DNA of 64,000 bases from Streptomyces lincolnensis (GCF_021173675.1 NZ_JAIHON010000021.1:62001-126000), one strand, 5' to 3'; numbered from the stretch's first letter, positions 55,015 through 64,000 are shown. The notes: a model not told the origin generated them from the sequence alone. Made by a program: numbers and translations.

Positions 55015-55275
55015 ATGCACGGCCTATGGACGAACGATCCGACGCGGCGGGACCGCCGGCGGCGACCCTGGCACACGGCAGCGCGCAGACGCGGCCACCA
55101 CGCCAGCCATCCGAGCCACCACGGCGGTCACGCCGGCCACGCCGGTCACCACAGCCTTCACCACCACAGCCACCACAGCAATCACCGCAGGCACAGCGGC
55201 CGCAGGAGGCATGCGCACCCAGCGCTCCGGGATCCGAGGGACCCGGGAGCGGCGCGGACCGGGAGGGCCCGGTGA
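55015..55275 (+). CDS. Candidate 86-residue His-rich ORF overlapping the GGDEF/EAL start
   Basis: ATG at 55015 with GAGGGGGG 9 nt upstream. The middle is extremely His-rich (RGHHASHPSHHGGHAGHAGH, then HHHSHHSNHRRH), with basic flanks. By hand count about 72 of 86 codons end in G or C, more than in the overlapping frame of the large gene (about 62 of 92). Its TGA overlaps the GTG at 55272, giving the coupled GTGA arrangement that is common in this window. It could bind metal ions. Alternatively this stretch is only the low-complexity N-terminus of the large protein in another frame. Confidence 0.4.
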   Translation: MHGLWTNDPTRRDRRRRPWHTAARRRGHHASHPSHHGGHAGHAGHHSLHHHSHHSNHRRHSGRRRHAHPALRDPRDPGAARTGRAR

Positions 55276-58200
55276 GTTCGCCGTCGCCTTCCACGACCAC
55301 CCTCGACTCGATGCCGCGGGCCAAGCCCGCGCCGGGGGCGTCGCCGACCCGCCCCCCGGCCATGGGCCTGGGATCGAGCCTGGTCCACCAACTCGCCCTG
55401 GCCCTGGTGTGCGCGGGATACGCCGTCGGTTCCGCGCTCGGCTGGGGCTCCCGCGAAGTCGCCCTGATCATGGGGGACTTCGGACTGAGCGCCGCGGCTG
55501 GCGCCGCCGCCGTGTCCTGCTTCCTGTACGCCCGCGGCCGCCGGATCCGCTTTCGACCCGCCTGGTTGCTCTTCGCCCTCTCCTCGGCGATGGCGGCCGC
55601 CGGCAACCTCGTCTGGGGGTGGTACGAAGTCGTCCTCGGGCGGGCCGTGCCCAGCCCCAGCTACGCCGACCTGTTCTTCCTGTGCTTCGCCCCGCCCGCG
55701 ATCGTGGGACTGCTGGTCCTCGCCAAGCGGCCGGTGACGAAGGCGGGCTGGGTCTGCCTGGGCCTGGACGCCTGGCTGATCGGCGGCTCGCTGCTGACGC
55801 TCTCCTGGAGCCTCGCCCTGGCGCAGGCGGCCAAGGTCGACTCGCAGGGGGGCGTGAGCGTCTCGCGCACCGCGCTCTCGCTCGCCTACCCGCTGCTCGA
55901 CATCGCCCTGGTCAGCATGGTGCTCGCGCTGCACTTCAGGCGCTCGGCGGTGAACCGCACCGCGGTCAACACCGCGATCGGGGCGCTCGCGCTGACCGTG
56001 ATGTGCGACGCCCTGTTCACCTCACCGCTGCTGCACAACAACTACCGCTCGGGCCAGCTGCTCGACGCGGGCTGGTTCGCCGGTTCGCTGCTGCTCGCCT
56101 ACGCGCCCTGGGCCACCCCCCGGCACGGCACGGAGGCCGAGCGGCGGCGCGCCGCCGGGCACACGCGCGTGGTGCGCGAGCACCTGCCCGGACAGCGCAC
56201 CGGGCACCACCCGCACCCGCACCAGCAGCCCCAGGGAGGTGATCACAGCCGGTATCCGGCCGCCCGGCCCATCGCCGGCTCCCTGGCCGCGCTCACGCCC
56301 TACATGGCCGCCGCCGTCTGCACCCTGGGGATCCTCTACAACGTCCTCAACGGTCGCAGCGTCGACCGCGTGGTGCTCTTCACCGGCGGCACCGTGGTGC
56401 TCGCCCTCGTGGTGCGCCAGGGCATCATGCTCCTCGACAACATCACCCTCACCCAGGAACTGGCGCAGAAGGAGAACCACTTCCGCTCCCTGGTGCAGGG
56501 CTCCAGCGACGTCATCATGATCGCCGCGCCCAACGGCATCCTCCGCTATGTCTCCCCGGCCGCCGCAGGGGTCTACGGCCGCCCCGCGGAGGACCTCGTC
56601 GGCACCGAACTGGCCGGTCTCATCCACCCGGAGGATCTGGGCTGCGTGGTGCACGAGGTGCGCCGCTTCCTCGCCGCCAGCCCGCTCGAAGAACCCACCA
56701 CGCGCATCGAGTGCCGTTTCCGGTCCGGCGACGGCGGCTGGCTCAACGTCGAGTCCACCGTCAACCGCCACCAGGGCGGCCTGATCTTCAACAGCCGGGA
56801 CGTGACCGAGCGGGTGCGCCTCCAGGCACAGCTCCAGCACAACGCCGAGCACGACCCGCTGACCGACCTGCCCAACCGCGCCCTGTTCACCCGGCGCGTC
56901 CAGCAGGCCCTCTCCGGCCGTCGCGCCTCCGACCGCGCCGCCCTGCGGGGCACTGCCGTGCTCTTCATCGACCTCGACGGCTTCAAGGCCGTCAACGACA
57001 CGATCGGGCACCAGGCCGGGGACGAGCTGCTCGTCCAGGCCGCCCGCAGACTCCAGGACGCCGTCCGTCAGGGGGACACCGCCTCCCGGCTCGGCGGCGA
57101 CGAGTTCGCGGCCCTGATCGCCGGCGACGGCACCCGGGACCGCGGCGCCCGCGAGCGCCACATCCTGGAACTCGCCGACCGGCTCAGAGGCACGCTCTCG
57201 CAGCCCTACCTCATCGACGGCAACGATGTCCGCGTCAACGCCTCCATCGGCGTCGCCTTCGCCGAGGCGGGCCTCGGCGCGGGCGAGCTGCTGCGCAACG
57301 CCGACCTGGCCATGTACCGCGCCAAGGCGGGCGGCAAGGGCCGCGTCGAGCTGTACGCCCCGCAGATGCAGCAGGACGTCGTACGGAAGGCGGAGCTGGC
57401 CACGCGTCTGCGGGCCGCGCTGCACGACGGCGAGTTCACGCTGCTGCACCAGCCCGTGGTCCGGCTGGAGGACGGCCGGATCACGTCGGTCGCCGCACAG
57501 GCGCGCTGGCGCTCCTCCCAGGGCGTGCTGTTCACGCCCGCGGAGTTCCTGCGGGTCGCCGAGGACAGCGACAAGACGCAGGAGCTGGGCCGCTGGATCC
57601 TGGAGGAGGCCGTCGAACAGGCCGCCGAGCGGGCCGCGACGGGCCTGTCCGTACCCGTGGCGGTGCGGACGAGCGCCCGCAGACTGCTGGACCGCTCGAT
57701 GCCGCTCGGTTCCGTCGAGGCGCTGCTGACCCGGCACGGCCTGCCGTCGGGATCCCTGGTCATAGAGCTGGCCGATCTCGACCCCCGGGTCCCCCTGGAC
57801 GAGCTGGAGCGCCGTCTGAGCGCGCTGCGCCGACTCGGCGTCCGGATCGCCCTGGACGGCTTCGGGAGCGGGTACGCGGCCATCACGGCGTTGCGCAGAC
57901 TCCCCGTCGACGTACTGAAGCTCGACCGCGGCCTGGTCGAGGGGGTCGTCGAGTCCGCGCGGCTGCACAAGATCACCAGCGGGCTGCTGCGGATCGCCGG
58001 GGACCTCGGGCTGAAGTCCGTGGCCGACGGCGTGGATCTGCCGGAGCAGGTCGTGGCGCTGCGCGCGATGGGCTGCACGCACGGTCAGGGGATGGCGTTC
58101 TCCGGTCCGCTGGACGAGTACCGGCTGCGCCGGGCGCTGGGATCCGGCCACTATCCGGTGCCGCACGGCCCGGCGGAGCCCGCGTTCGCGGGCGGGGGCT

Positions 58201-58289
58201 CGGGGGTGTACACCGGAGGTGTCGCGGCCATTCTCGGCGGCGGCAGCGCCCTGCGCTCACATAATGAGACTCCCGTCCCACCCACTTGA
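55272..58289 (+). CDS. Membrane PAS-GGDEF-EAL protein, GGDEF intact, EAL degenerate
   Basis: About 1005 residues from the GTG at 55272, which has GGGAGG 5 nt upstream. The frame is open back to 54996, but that part is a Pro/Arg/Gln low-complexity stretch with atypical codon use. Multiple membrane segments lie in the N-terminal third. A PAS domain follows (SLVQGSSDVIMIAAPNGILRYVSPAA), then GGDEF (exact, about 608-612) with RQGD five residues before it, the inhibitory I-site RxxD. The EAL domain has lost its active site: EAL reads AAQ (about 741-743), VNVS reads VRTS, DDFG reads DGFG and AEGVE reads ADGVD. It should act as a c-di-GMP synthase with a degenerate, perhaps binding, EAL domain. Confidence 0.92.
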   Translation: MSSPSPSTTTLDSMPRAKPAPGASPTRPPAMGLGSSLVHQLALALVCAGYAVGSALGWGSREVALIMGDFGLSAAAGAAAVSCFLYARGRRIRFRPAWLLFALSSAMAAAGNLVWGWYEVVLGRAVPSPSYADLFFLCFAPPAIVGLLVLAKRPVTKAGWVCLGLDAWLIGGSLLTLSWSLALAQAAKVDSQGGVSVSRTALSLAYPLLDIALVSMVLALHFRRSAVNRTAVNTAIGALALTVMCDALFTSPLLHNNYRSGQLLDAGWFAGSLLLAYAPWATPRHGTEAERRRAAGHTRVVREHLPGQRTGHHPHPHQQPQGGDHSRYPAARPIAGSLAALTPYMAAAVCTLGILYNVLNGRSVDRVVLFTGGTVVLALVVRQGIMLLDNITLTQELAQKENHFRSLVQGSSDVIMIAAPNGILRYVSPAAAGVYGRPAEDLVGTELAGLIHPEDLGCVVHEVRRFLAASPLEEPTTRIECRFRSGDGGWLNVESTVNRHQGGLIFNSRDVTERVRLQAQLQHNAEHDPLTDLPNRALFTRRVQQALSGRRASDRAALRGTAVLFIDLDGFKAVNDTIGHQAGDELLVQAARRLQDAVRQGDTASRLGGDEFAALIAGDGTRDRGARERHILELADRLRGTLSQPYLIDGNDVRVNASIGVAFAEAGLGAGELLRNADLAMYRAKAGGKGRVELYAPQMQQDVVRKAELATRLRAALHDGEFTLLHQPVVRLEDGRITSVAAQARWRSSQGVLFTPAEFLRVAEDSDKTQELGRWILEEAVEQAAERAATGLSVPVAVRTSARRLLDRSMPLGSVEALLTRHGLPSGSLVIELADLDPRVPLDELERRLSALRRLGVRIALDGFGSGYAAITALRRLPVDVLKLDRGLVEGVVESARLHKITSGLLRIAGDLGLKSVADGVDLPEQVVALRAMGCTHGQGMAFSGPLDEYRLRRALGSGHYPVPHGPAEPAFAGGGSGVYTGGVAAILGGGSALRSHNETPVPPT

Positions 58290-58315
58290 CAGTGAGTGCG
58301 TGCCGGGGGGAGGGT
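58286..58315 (+). promoter_or_regulatory. Putative ilvB operon promoter
   Basis: TTGACA (58286-58291) with an 18-bp spacer to GAGGGT (58310-58315). The -35 overlaps the stop codon of the GGDEF/EAL gene. Initiation about 7 nt after the -10 would fall at or next to the leader-peptide ATG at 58323, giving a leaderless leader mRNA. CATAAT at 58260-58265 is an alternative -10. Confidence 0.6.
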
Positions 58316-58322
58316 CAGTGCC

Positions 58323-58364
58323 ATGCGCACCCGAATTCTCGTACTTGGACAGCGCGTCGGCTGA
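58323..58364 (+). CDS. ilvB leader peptide (attenuator)
   Basis: A 13-residue ORF, MRTRILVLGQRVG, with Ile-Leu-Val-Leu at positions 5-8. This is the classic mark of attenuation by branched-chain aminoacyl-tRNA supply. It lies about 160 bp ahead of ilvB and 55 bp ahead of a U-run terminator. When Ile, Leu or Val is scarce, ribosome stalling should favour read-through into ilvB-ilvN-ilvC. No ribosome site precedes it, which fits leaderless translation. Confidence 0.88.
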   Translation: MRTRILVLGQRVG

Positions 58365-58418
58365 CGCTGGTGACCTCCGGACGGACCCGGAACTCCCAGC
58401 GACCCCACCCGGCGCGCT

Positions 58419-58452
58419 CCCCTCGCTTGCCTTTCGGCACGAGGGGTTTTTT
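58419..58452 (+). terminator. Attenuator terminator of the ilvB operon
   Basis: CCCCTCG (58419-58425) pairs with CGAGGGG (58440-58446), and the stem continues inward with TGCC/GGCA after a CT bulge. It is followed by TTTTTTG. This is one of the few true U-run terminators in the window, in the expected place between leader peptide and ilvB. Confidence 0.9.
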
Positions 58453-58526
58453 GTTGCACAGGCGCCTTTAGTGCAGCAGCCGAACACCGCACAAACCTCG
58501 CAAAAACCCTCAGCATCGAGAAGAGA

Positions 58527-60380
58527 ATGACGATGACCGAGCAGGCCACCGGGGCCCATCACCCGCAGCCGCGGCCCCGATCCGGAGGACACCAGTCCGC
58601 CCCCGAGCACGTCACGGGTGCGCAGTCCCTCATCCGCTCTCTCGAGGAGGTCGGCGCCGACACGGTATTCGGCATTCCCGGTGGTGCGATCCTTCCGGCG
58701 TACGACCCGCTGATGGACTCGACCCGGGTGCGGCACGTCCTGGTCCGGCACGAGCAGGGCGCCGGCCACGCGGCCACCGGTTACGCGCAGGCCACCGGCA
58801 GGGTCGGGGTCTGCATGGCGACGAGCGGCCCCGGCGCGACCAACCTGGTGACGCCGATCGCGGACGCCCACATGGACTCGGTGCCGCTCGTGGCGATCAC
58901 CGGGCAGGTGGCCTCCAAGGCGATCGGCACGGACGCCTTCCAGGAGGCGGACATCGTCGGCATCACGATGCCGATCACCAAGCACAACTTCCTGGTCACC
59001 AAGGCCGAGGACATCCCGCGGACCATCGCGCAGGCCTTCCACATCGCCGCCACCGGCCGCCCCGGCCCGGTCCTGGTGGACATCGCCAAGGACGCCCTCC
59101 AGGCGCAGACGACGTTCTCCTGGCCGCCGGTCATGGACCTGCCCGGCTACCGCCCGGTGACCAAGCCGCACGCCAAGCAGATCCGCGAGGCCGCCAAGCT
59201 GATCACCTCCGCGAAGCGGCCCGTCCTCTACGTGGGCGGCGGCGTGATCAAGGCCCGGGCCACCGCCGAGCTGAAGGTCCTCGCCGAACTCACCGGAGCG
59301 CCCGTCACCACCACCCTGATGGCGCTCGGCGCGTTCCCCGACAGCCACCCGCTGCACGTGGGAATGCCGGGCATGCACGGTGCGGTCACCGCCGTCACCG
59401 CGCTGCAGAAGGCCGACCTGATCGTCGCCCTCGGAGCCCGCTTCGACGACCGCGTCACCGGCAAGCTGGACAGCTTCGCCCCGTACGCCAAGATCGTCCA
59501 CGCCGACATCGACCCGGCCGAGATCGGCAAGAACCGCGCCGCGGACGTGCCGATCGTCGGGGACGCCCGCGAGGTCATCGCCGACCTGGTCCAGGCCGTC
59601 CAGAAGGAGCACAGCGAGGGTCACCAGGGGGACTACAGCGCCTGGTGGAAGGACCTCAACCGGTGGCGCGAGACGTATCCGCTGGGCTACGAGCAGCCGG
59701 ACAACGGTTCGCTGTCGCCGCAGCGGGTCATCGAGCGCATCGGGCAGCTCGCCCCTGAGGGCACGATCTTCGCCGCGGGGGTCGGCCAGCACCAGATGTG
59801 GGCCGCGCACTACATCGAGTACGACAAGCCCGCGACCTGGCTGAACTCCGGCGGCGCCGGAACGATGGGCTACGCGGTCCCGGCCGCCATGGGCGCCAAG
59901 GCCGGAGCCCCGGGCCAGACGGTCTGGGCGATCGACGGCGACGGCTGCTTCCAGATGACCAATCAGGAGCTCACCACCTGCGCCCTGAACAACATCCCGA
60001 TCAAGGTCGCCATCATCAACAACGGCGCCCTCGGGATGGTCCGCCAGTGGCAGACCCTCTTCTACAACCAGCGCTACTCCAACACCGTGTTGCACTCCGG
60101 GCCCGAGGACGTCAACCCCGAGGCCAGGGGCACCCGCGTCCCCGACTTCGTGAAACTGTCGGAGGCCATGGGCTGCTACGCGATCCGCTGTGAGTCGCCG
60201 GACGACCTCGACAAGGTCATCGAAGAGGCGAACTCCATCAACGACCGCCCGGTCGTCGTGGACTTCATCGTCCACGAGGACGCGATGGTCTGGCCGATGG
60301 TCGCCGCCGGCACCTCCAACGACGAGATCCTGGCCGCCCGGGACGTCCGCCCCGACTTCGGCGACAACGAAGACGACTGA
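58527..60380 (+). CDS. ilvB: Acetolactate synthase large subunit
   Basis: A 617-residue ThDP enzyme that makes 2-acetolactate or 2-aceto-2-hydroxybutyrate, the first common step to Val, Leu and Ile. The ThDP glutamate is in VRHEQGAGHAATGYAQATGR. GDGCFQMTNQELTTCALNNIPIKVAIINN is the Mg-ThDP motif (GDG to NN). The FAD region has LGARFDDRVTGKL. ATG at 58527, or 58533 two codons later with better AAGAGA spacing. It is regulated by the upstream attenuator and is followed 20 bp later by its regulatory subunit gene. Confidence 0.97.
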   Translation: MTMTEQATGAHHPQPRPRSGGHQSAPEHVTGAQSLIRSLEEVGADTVFGIPGGAILPAYDPLMDSTRVRHVLVRHEQGAGHAATGYAQATGRVGVCMATSGPGATNLVTPIADAHMDSVPLVAITGQVASKAIGTDAFQEADIVGITMPITKHNFLVTKAEDIPRTIAQAFHIAATGRPGPVLVDIAKDALQAQTTFSWPPVMDLPGYRPVTKPHAKQIREAAKLITSAKRPVLYVGGGVIKARATAELKVLAELTGAPVTTTLMALGAFPDSHPLHVGMPGMHGAVTAVTALQKADLIVALGARFDDRVTGKLDSFAPYAKIVHADIDPAEIGKNRAADVPIVGDAREVIADLVQAVQKEHSEGHQGDYSAWWKDLNRWRETYPLGYEQPDNGSLSPQRVIERIGQLAPEGTIFAAGVGQHQMWAAHYIEYDKPATWLNSGGAGTMGYAVPAAMGAKAGAPGQTVWAIDGDGCFQMTNQELTTCALNNIPIKVAIINNGALGMVRQWQTLFYNQRYSNTVLHSGPEDVNPEARGTRVPDFVKLSEAMGCYAIRCESPDDLDKVIEEANSINDRPVVVDFIVHEDAMVWPMVAAGTSNDEILAARDVRPDFGDNEDD

Positions 60381-60400
60381 GCGAGAGAGACCACCGAGAA

Positions 60401-60925
60401 ATGTCCAAGCACACGCTCTCCGTCCTGGTCGAGAACAAGCCCGGTGTCCTCGCCCGGATCACCGCCCTGTTCTCCCGCCGCGGCTTCAACATCGACTCGC
60501 TCGCCGTCGGTGTCACCGAGCACCCCGACATCTCCCGCATCACCATCGTCGTGGGCGTCGAGGACCTGCCGCTGGAGCAGGTCACCAAGCAGCTCAACAA
60601 GCTCGTCAACGTGCTGAAGATCGTCGAGCTGGAACCCGGCTCGGCCGTGCAGCGCGAACTCGTTCTGGTGAAGGTGCGCGCCGACAACGAGACGCGCTCC
60701 CAGATCGTCGAGATCGTCCAGCTGTTCCGCGCCAAGACCGTCGACGTCTCCCCGGAGGCCGTGACGATCGAGGCCACCGGCAGCAGCGAGAAGCTGTCCG
60801 CGATGCTCAAGATGCTGGAGCCGTACGGCATCAAGGAGCTCGTGCAGTCCGGCACGATCGCGATCGGCCGCGGCGCCCGCTCGATCACGGACCGCTCGCT
60901 GCGCGCCCTCGACCGGTCGGCATAA
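60401..60925 (+). CDS. ilvN: Acetolactate synthase small (regulatory) subunit
   Basis: A 174-residue regulatory subunit. The N-terminal ACT domain is KHTLSVLVENKPGVLARITALFSRRGFNIDSLAVGVTE, which binds valine for feedback inhibition. The C-terminal ALS_ss_C part is QRELVLVKVRADNETRSQIVEIVQLFRAKTVDVS. It binds IlvB and raises its activity. Start ATG at 60401, 20 bp after ilvB. Also called ilvH in some genomes. A hairpin separates it from ilvC. Confidence 0.97.
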   Translation: MSKHTLSVLVENKPGVLARITALFSRRGFNIDSLAVGVTEHPDISRITIVVGVEDLPLEQVTKQLNKLVNVLKIVELEPGSAVQRELVLVKVRADNETRSQIVEIVQLFRAKTVDVSPEAVTIEATGSSEKLSAMLKMLEPYGIKELVQSGTIAIGRGARSITDRSLRALDRSA

Positions 60926-60931
60926 CGACGG

Positions 60932-60960
60932 ACACGGGCGGCCGGGGTCACCGGCCGCCC
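60932..60960 (+). terminator. Hairpin between ilvN and ilvC
   Basis: A 12-bp perfect stem, ACGGGCGGCCGG (60932-60943) with CCGGCCGCCCGT (60949-60960), loop GGTCA, no U-run. It is probably a partial terminator or RNA-stability element, letting ilvC be expressed separately. Confidence 0.75.
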
Positions 60961-61043
60961 GTATACCGAGACCCCGAAACTTCCCTTCCGCCCTCCGTCA
61001 TACGGTGGGACGCAACACCTGCACCCCAAGGAGAGAACCCAAA

Positions 61044-62045
<1,002 letters not shown>

Positions 62046-62057
62046 GCCTCGGGTGAC

Positions 62058-62084
62058 GGGGCCGGAGCCAACAGCTCCGGCCCC
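62058..62084 (+). terminator. Hairpin terminator after ilvC
   Basis: An 11-bp perfect stem, GGGGCCGGAGC (62058-62068) with GCTCCGGCCCC (62074-62084), loop CAACA. It lies 13 bp after the ilvC stop. Confidence 0.85.
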
Positions 62085-62275
62085 CTCGTCCACCCCGTCG
62101 CATCACGGACGGGTGATCCTTCCGCGGAGGCGCGGGACGACCTTCGTAGCGCCACTACACTGCCGTACTACATACGCGTCGGGCCCACAGCGTCGTGCGT
62201 CTTCCACGCGGCCAGTAACCTCCACCGCCTGCGGCCGTCGGGACGGCCGTCCGCATTGGACCTGTGAGGACTCAC

Positions 62276-63865
62276 GTGAGCTCGAAACCTGTCGTACTCA
62301 TCGCTGAAGAGCTGTCGCCCGCGACCGTGGACGCGCTCGGCCCCGACTTCGAGATCCGCCACTGCAACGGCGCCGACCGGGCCGAGCTGCTCCCGGCCAT
62401 CGCCGACGTGGACGCGATCCTGATCCGGTCGGCGACCAAGGTCGACGCCGAGGCGGTCGCCGCCGCGAACAAGCTGAAGGTCGTCGCACGAGCCGGCGTC
62501 GGCCTGGACAACGTCGACGTCTCCGCCGCCACCAAGGCCGGCGTGATGGTCGTCAACGCCCCCACCTCGAACATCGTGACCGCCGCCGAGCTGGCCTGCG
62601 GTCTGCTGCTGGCCACCGCGCGCCACATCCCGCAGGCCAACACCGCCCTGAAGAACGGCGAGTGGAAGCGCAGCAAGTACACGGGTGTCGAGCTGGCCGA
62701 GAAGACCCTCGGTGTCGTGGGCCTCGGCCGCATCGGCGCGCTCGTCGCGCAGCGCATGTCCGCCTTCGGCATGAAGGTCGTCGCCTACGACCCCTACGTG
62801 CAGCCCGCGCGGGCCGCGCAGATGGGCGTCAAGGTGCTGTCGCTGGACGAGCTGCTCGAAGTCTCCGACTTCATCACCGTGCACCTGCCCAAGACCCCCG
62901 AGACCCTCGGTCTCATCGGTGACGAGGCGCTGCACAAGGTCAAGCCGAGCGTGCGCATCGTCAACGCCGCGCGTGGCGGGATCGTCGACGAGGAGGCGCT
63001 GTACTCCGCCCTCAAGGAGGGCCGCGTCGCCGGCGCCGGCCTCGACGTGTACGCGAAGGAGCCCTGCACGGACTCCCCGCTCTTCGAGCTCGACCAGGTC
63101 GTCTGCACCCCGCACCTCGGTGCCTCCACCGACGAGGCGCAGGAGAAGGCCGGTATCGCCGTGGCCCGCTCGGTGCGGCTCGCGCTCGCCGGCGAGCTGG
63201 TCCCGGACGCGGTGAACGTCCAGGGCGGCGTCATCGCCGAGGACGTCAAGCCCGGTCTGCCGCTCGCCGAGCGCCTCGGCCGGATCTTCACCGCGCTCGC
63301 GGGTGAGGTCGCGGTCCGCCTCGACGTCGAGGTCTACGGCGAGATCACCCAGCACGACGTGAAGGTGCTGGAGCTCAGCGCCCTCAAGGGTGTCTTCGAG
63401 GATGTCGTCGACGAGACCGTGTCGTACGTCAACGCCCCGCTGTTCGCGCAGGAGCGCGGCGTCGAGGTGCGGCTGACGACCAGCTCGGAGTCGGCCGACC
63501 ACCGCAACGTCGTCACCGTGCGCGGCACGCTCGGCAACGGCGAGGAGGTGTCGGTCTCCGGCACGCTGGCCGGTCCCAAGCACCTGCAGAAGATCGTCGC
63601 GGTCGGTGACTACGACGTCGACCTGGCCCTCGCCGACCACATGGTCGTCCTCAACTACGAGGACCGTCCGGGTGTCGTCGGCACCGTCGGCCGCGTCTTC
63701 GGCGAGGCCGGCATCAACATCGCGGGGATGCAGGTCTCCCGTGCGGTCGCCGGTGGCGAGGCGCTCGCCATCCTGACCGTGGACGACACGGTGCCGGCGG
63801 GTGTGCTGACCGAGGTGGCCGAAGAGATCGGCGCGACGTCGGCTCGCGCGGTGAACCTGGTCTGA
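62276..63865 (+). CDS. serA: D-3-phosphoglycerate dehydrogenase (type I, with ASB and ACT domains)
   Basis: A 529-residue enzyme, the first committed step of serine synthesis. It has a substrate domain, a cofactor domain with GVVGLGRIGALVAQR, catalytic Arg in NAARGGIVDE, Glu in AKEPC and His in TPHLGAST. The C-terminal allosteric-substrate-binding domain (about 310-450) is followed by an ACT domain (VLNYEDRPGVVGTVGRVFGEAGINIAGMQVSR), the usual site of serine feedback. The GTG at 62276 has GAGGAC about 8 nt upstream; GTG at 62264 is in frame but less supported. The 230-bp upstream region includes a TACACT -10 candidate near 62156 and a CGGCCGT/ACGGCCG hairpin at 62232-62249. Confidence 0.96.
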   Translation: MSSKPVVLIAEELSPATVDALGPDFEIRHCNGADRAELLPAIADVDAILIRSATKVDAEAVAAANKLKVVARAGVGLDNVDVSAATKAGVMVVNAPTSNIVTAAELACGLLLATARHIPQANTALKNGEWKRSKYTGVELAEKTLGVVGLGRIGALVAQRMSAFGMKVVAYDPYVQPARAAQMGVKVLSLDELLEVSDFITVHLPKTPETLGLIGDEALHKVKPSVRIVNAARGGIVDEEALYSALKEGRVAGAGLDVYAKEPCTDSPLFELDQVVCTPHLGASTDEAQEKAGIAVARSVRLALAGELVPDAVNVQGGVIAEDVKPGLPLAERLGRIFTALAGEVAVRLDVEVYGEITQHDVKVLELSALKGVFEDVVDETVSYVNAPLFAQERGVEVRLTTSSESADHRNVVTVRGTLGNGEEVSVSGTLAGPKHLQKIVAVGDYDVDLALADHMVVLNYEDRPGVVGTVGRVFGEAGINIAGMQVSRAVAGGEALAILTVDDTVPAGVLTEVAEEIGATSARAVNLV

Positions 63866-63872
63866 GACCACA

Positions 63873-64000
63873 TCAAACGCCGGACGGGCTGAGGGAACTC
63901 GGCTCGTCCGGCGTTTTTGCGTGCCCTCGCGTCCCGCGCAGGGCCAGGGGTGCCAGGCAGGCCGCCCCCGCCAGCAGCAGCGTCCCCGCGATCGCCGCCC
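63873..64000 (-). CDS. 3' end of a convergent membrane-protein gene (partial)
   Basis: Read on the - strand from the window edge, the frame gives AAIAGTLLLAGAACLAPLALRGTRGHAK, then TPDEPSSLSPSGV and a TGA at 63875-63873. A hydrophobic helix is followed by a basic end, and codons are GC-rich at the third position. This fits the last helix of a transporter such as an MFS protein, but only 41 codons are visible. Its last 13 codons lie inside the serA terminator repeat. Confidence 0.55.
   Translation of the reverse strand, partial: AAIAGTLLLAGAACLAPLALRGTRGHAKTPDEPSSLSPSGV
63875..63918 (+). terminator. serA terminator (CGCCGGACG-type repeat)
   Basis: A 12-bp stem, AAACGCCGGACG (63875-63886) with CGTCCGGCGTTT (63905-63916), ending in TTTTT. 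The arm AAACGCCGGACGGGCTGA is also present in the 32.5-kb and 38.6-kb intergenic elements. It can act for both converging genes. Confidence 0.9.

Noticed and set aside
55090..55200. Possible CRISPR-like or tandem array in the CAC/CCA-rich stretch
   Set aside because: There are no regular repeat-spacer units, only a low-complexity His/Pro coding composition.
54996..55271. Pro/Arg/Gln-rich N-terminal extension of the second GGDEF/EAL protein
   Set aside because: Many codons end in A or T, unlike the rest of the gene, and a GTG with a strong ribosome site lies at 55272. Kept only as an alternative start.
62232..62249. Possible riboswitch upstream of serA
   Set aside because: Only one short CGGCCGT/ACGGCCG hairpin is visible and no known riboswitch core could be recognised.

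Overview
The window is high-GC DNA with GC-rich third codon positions, many GTG starts and overlapping GTGA/ATGA junctions. Together with the gene content (a glycine riboswitch ahead of gcvT, paired SseB-like proteins, gatCAB, ligA, two GGDEF/EAL proteins, ilvB-ilvN-ilvC-serA) this points to a Streptomyces chromosome. From memory the order from sdaA to serA matches the conserved core of S. coelicolor (roughly SCO5469 to SCO5515). That comparison is recall, not a search. No rRNA, tRNA, CRISPR array or intact insertion sequence was seen.

Left end (1-7601): the distal part of a nonribosomal peptide synthetase (NRPS) operon on the + strand. It contains the end of an adenylation-domain protein without a carrier domain, a type II thioesterase, a C-A-T-TE module whose thioesterase is unusually short, an acyl-CoA dehydrogenase-like flavoprotein and a cytosolic beta-lactamase-fold hydrolase. 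It abuts the core region tail to tail at sdaA and looks like accessory DNA at a core boundary.

7635-12200: gcvT-gcvH-glyA-sdaA on the - strand behind a tandem glycine riboswitch, a glycine-to-serine-to-pyruvate route. 12437-15006: a P-loop ATPase and two SseB-like proteins. 15356-21565: a five-gene oligopeptide/dipeptide ABC importer with an 18-bp perfect hairpin after the binding-protein gene. 21629-28951: a TRIC-type membrane protein and a hydrolase that overlap at their 3' ends, a thioesterase, a WYL regulator broken by an internal deletion, a repeat-rich lipoprotein, a TetR regulator with repeated operator-like boxes, small membrane proteins and a cysteine desulfurase.

28956-42440: amidase, mnmA (supplied with sulfur by the cysteine desulfurase), small enzymes, a MetE-like protein, ligA, an EAL-intact GGDEF/EAL protein (RmdB-like) and gatC-gatA-small protein-gatB. 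Two copies of a repeat element (32.5 and 38.6 kb) share 101 identical bases. 42506-54769: methyltransferase, MMPL transporter with palindromic operator candidates, acetyltransferase, a large LuxR-family ATPase regulator, a PQQ-type sugar dehydrogenase, an aldo/keto reductase and a 2-hydroxyacid dehydrogenase. 54910-58289: a second GGDEF/EAL protein with an intact GGDEF site but an eroded EAL site, preceded by two candidate small ORFs. 58286-63918: ilvB-ilvN-ilvC behind an attenuator with a 13-residue leader peptide, then serA. The right edge holds the 3' end of a convergent membrane-protein gene.

Main themes are peptide natural-product synthesis, serine/glycine and branched-chain amino-acid metabolism, peptide uptake, and opposing c-di-GMP enzymes.
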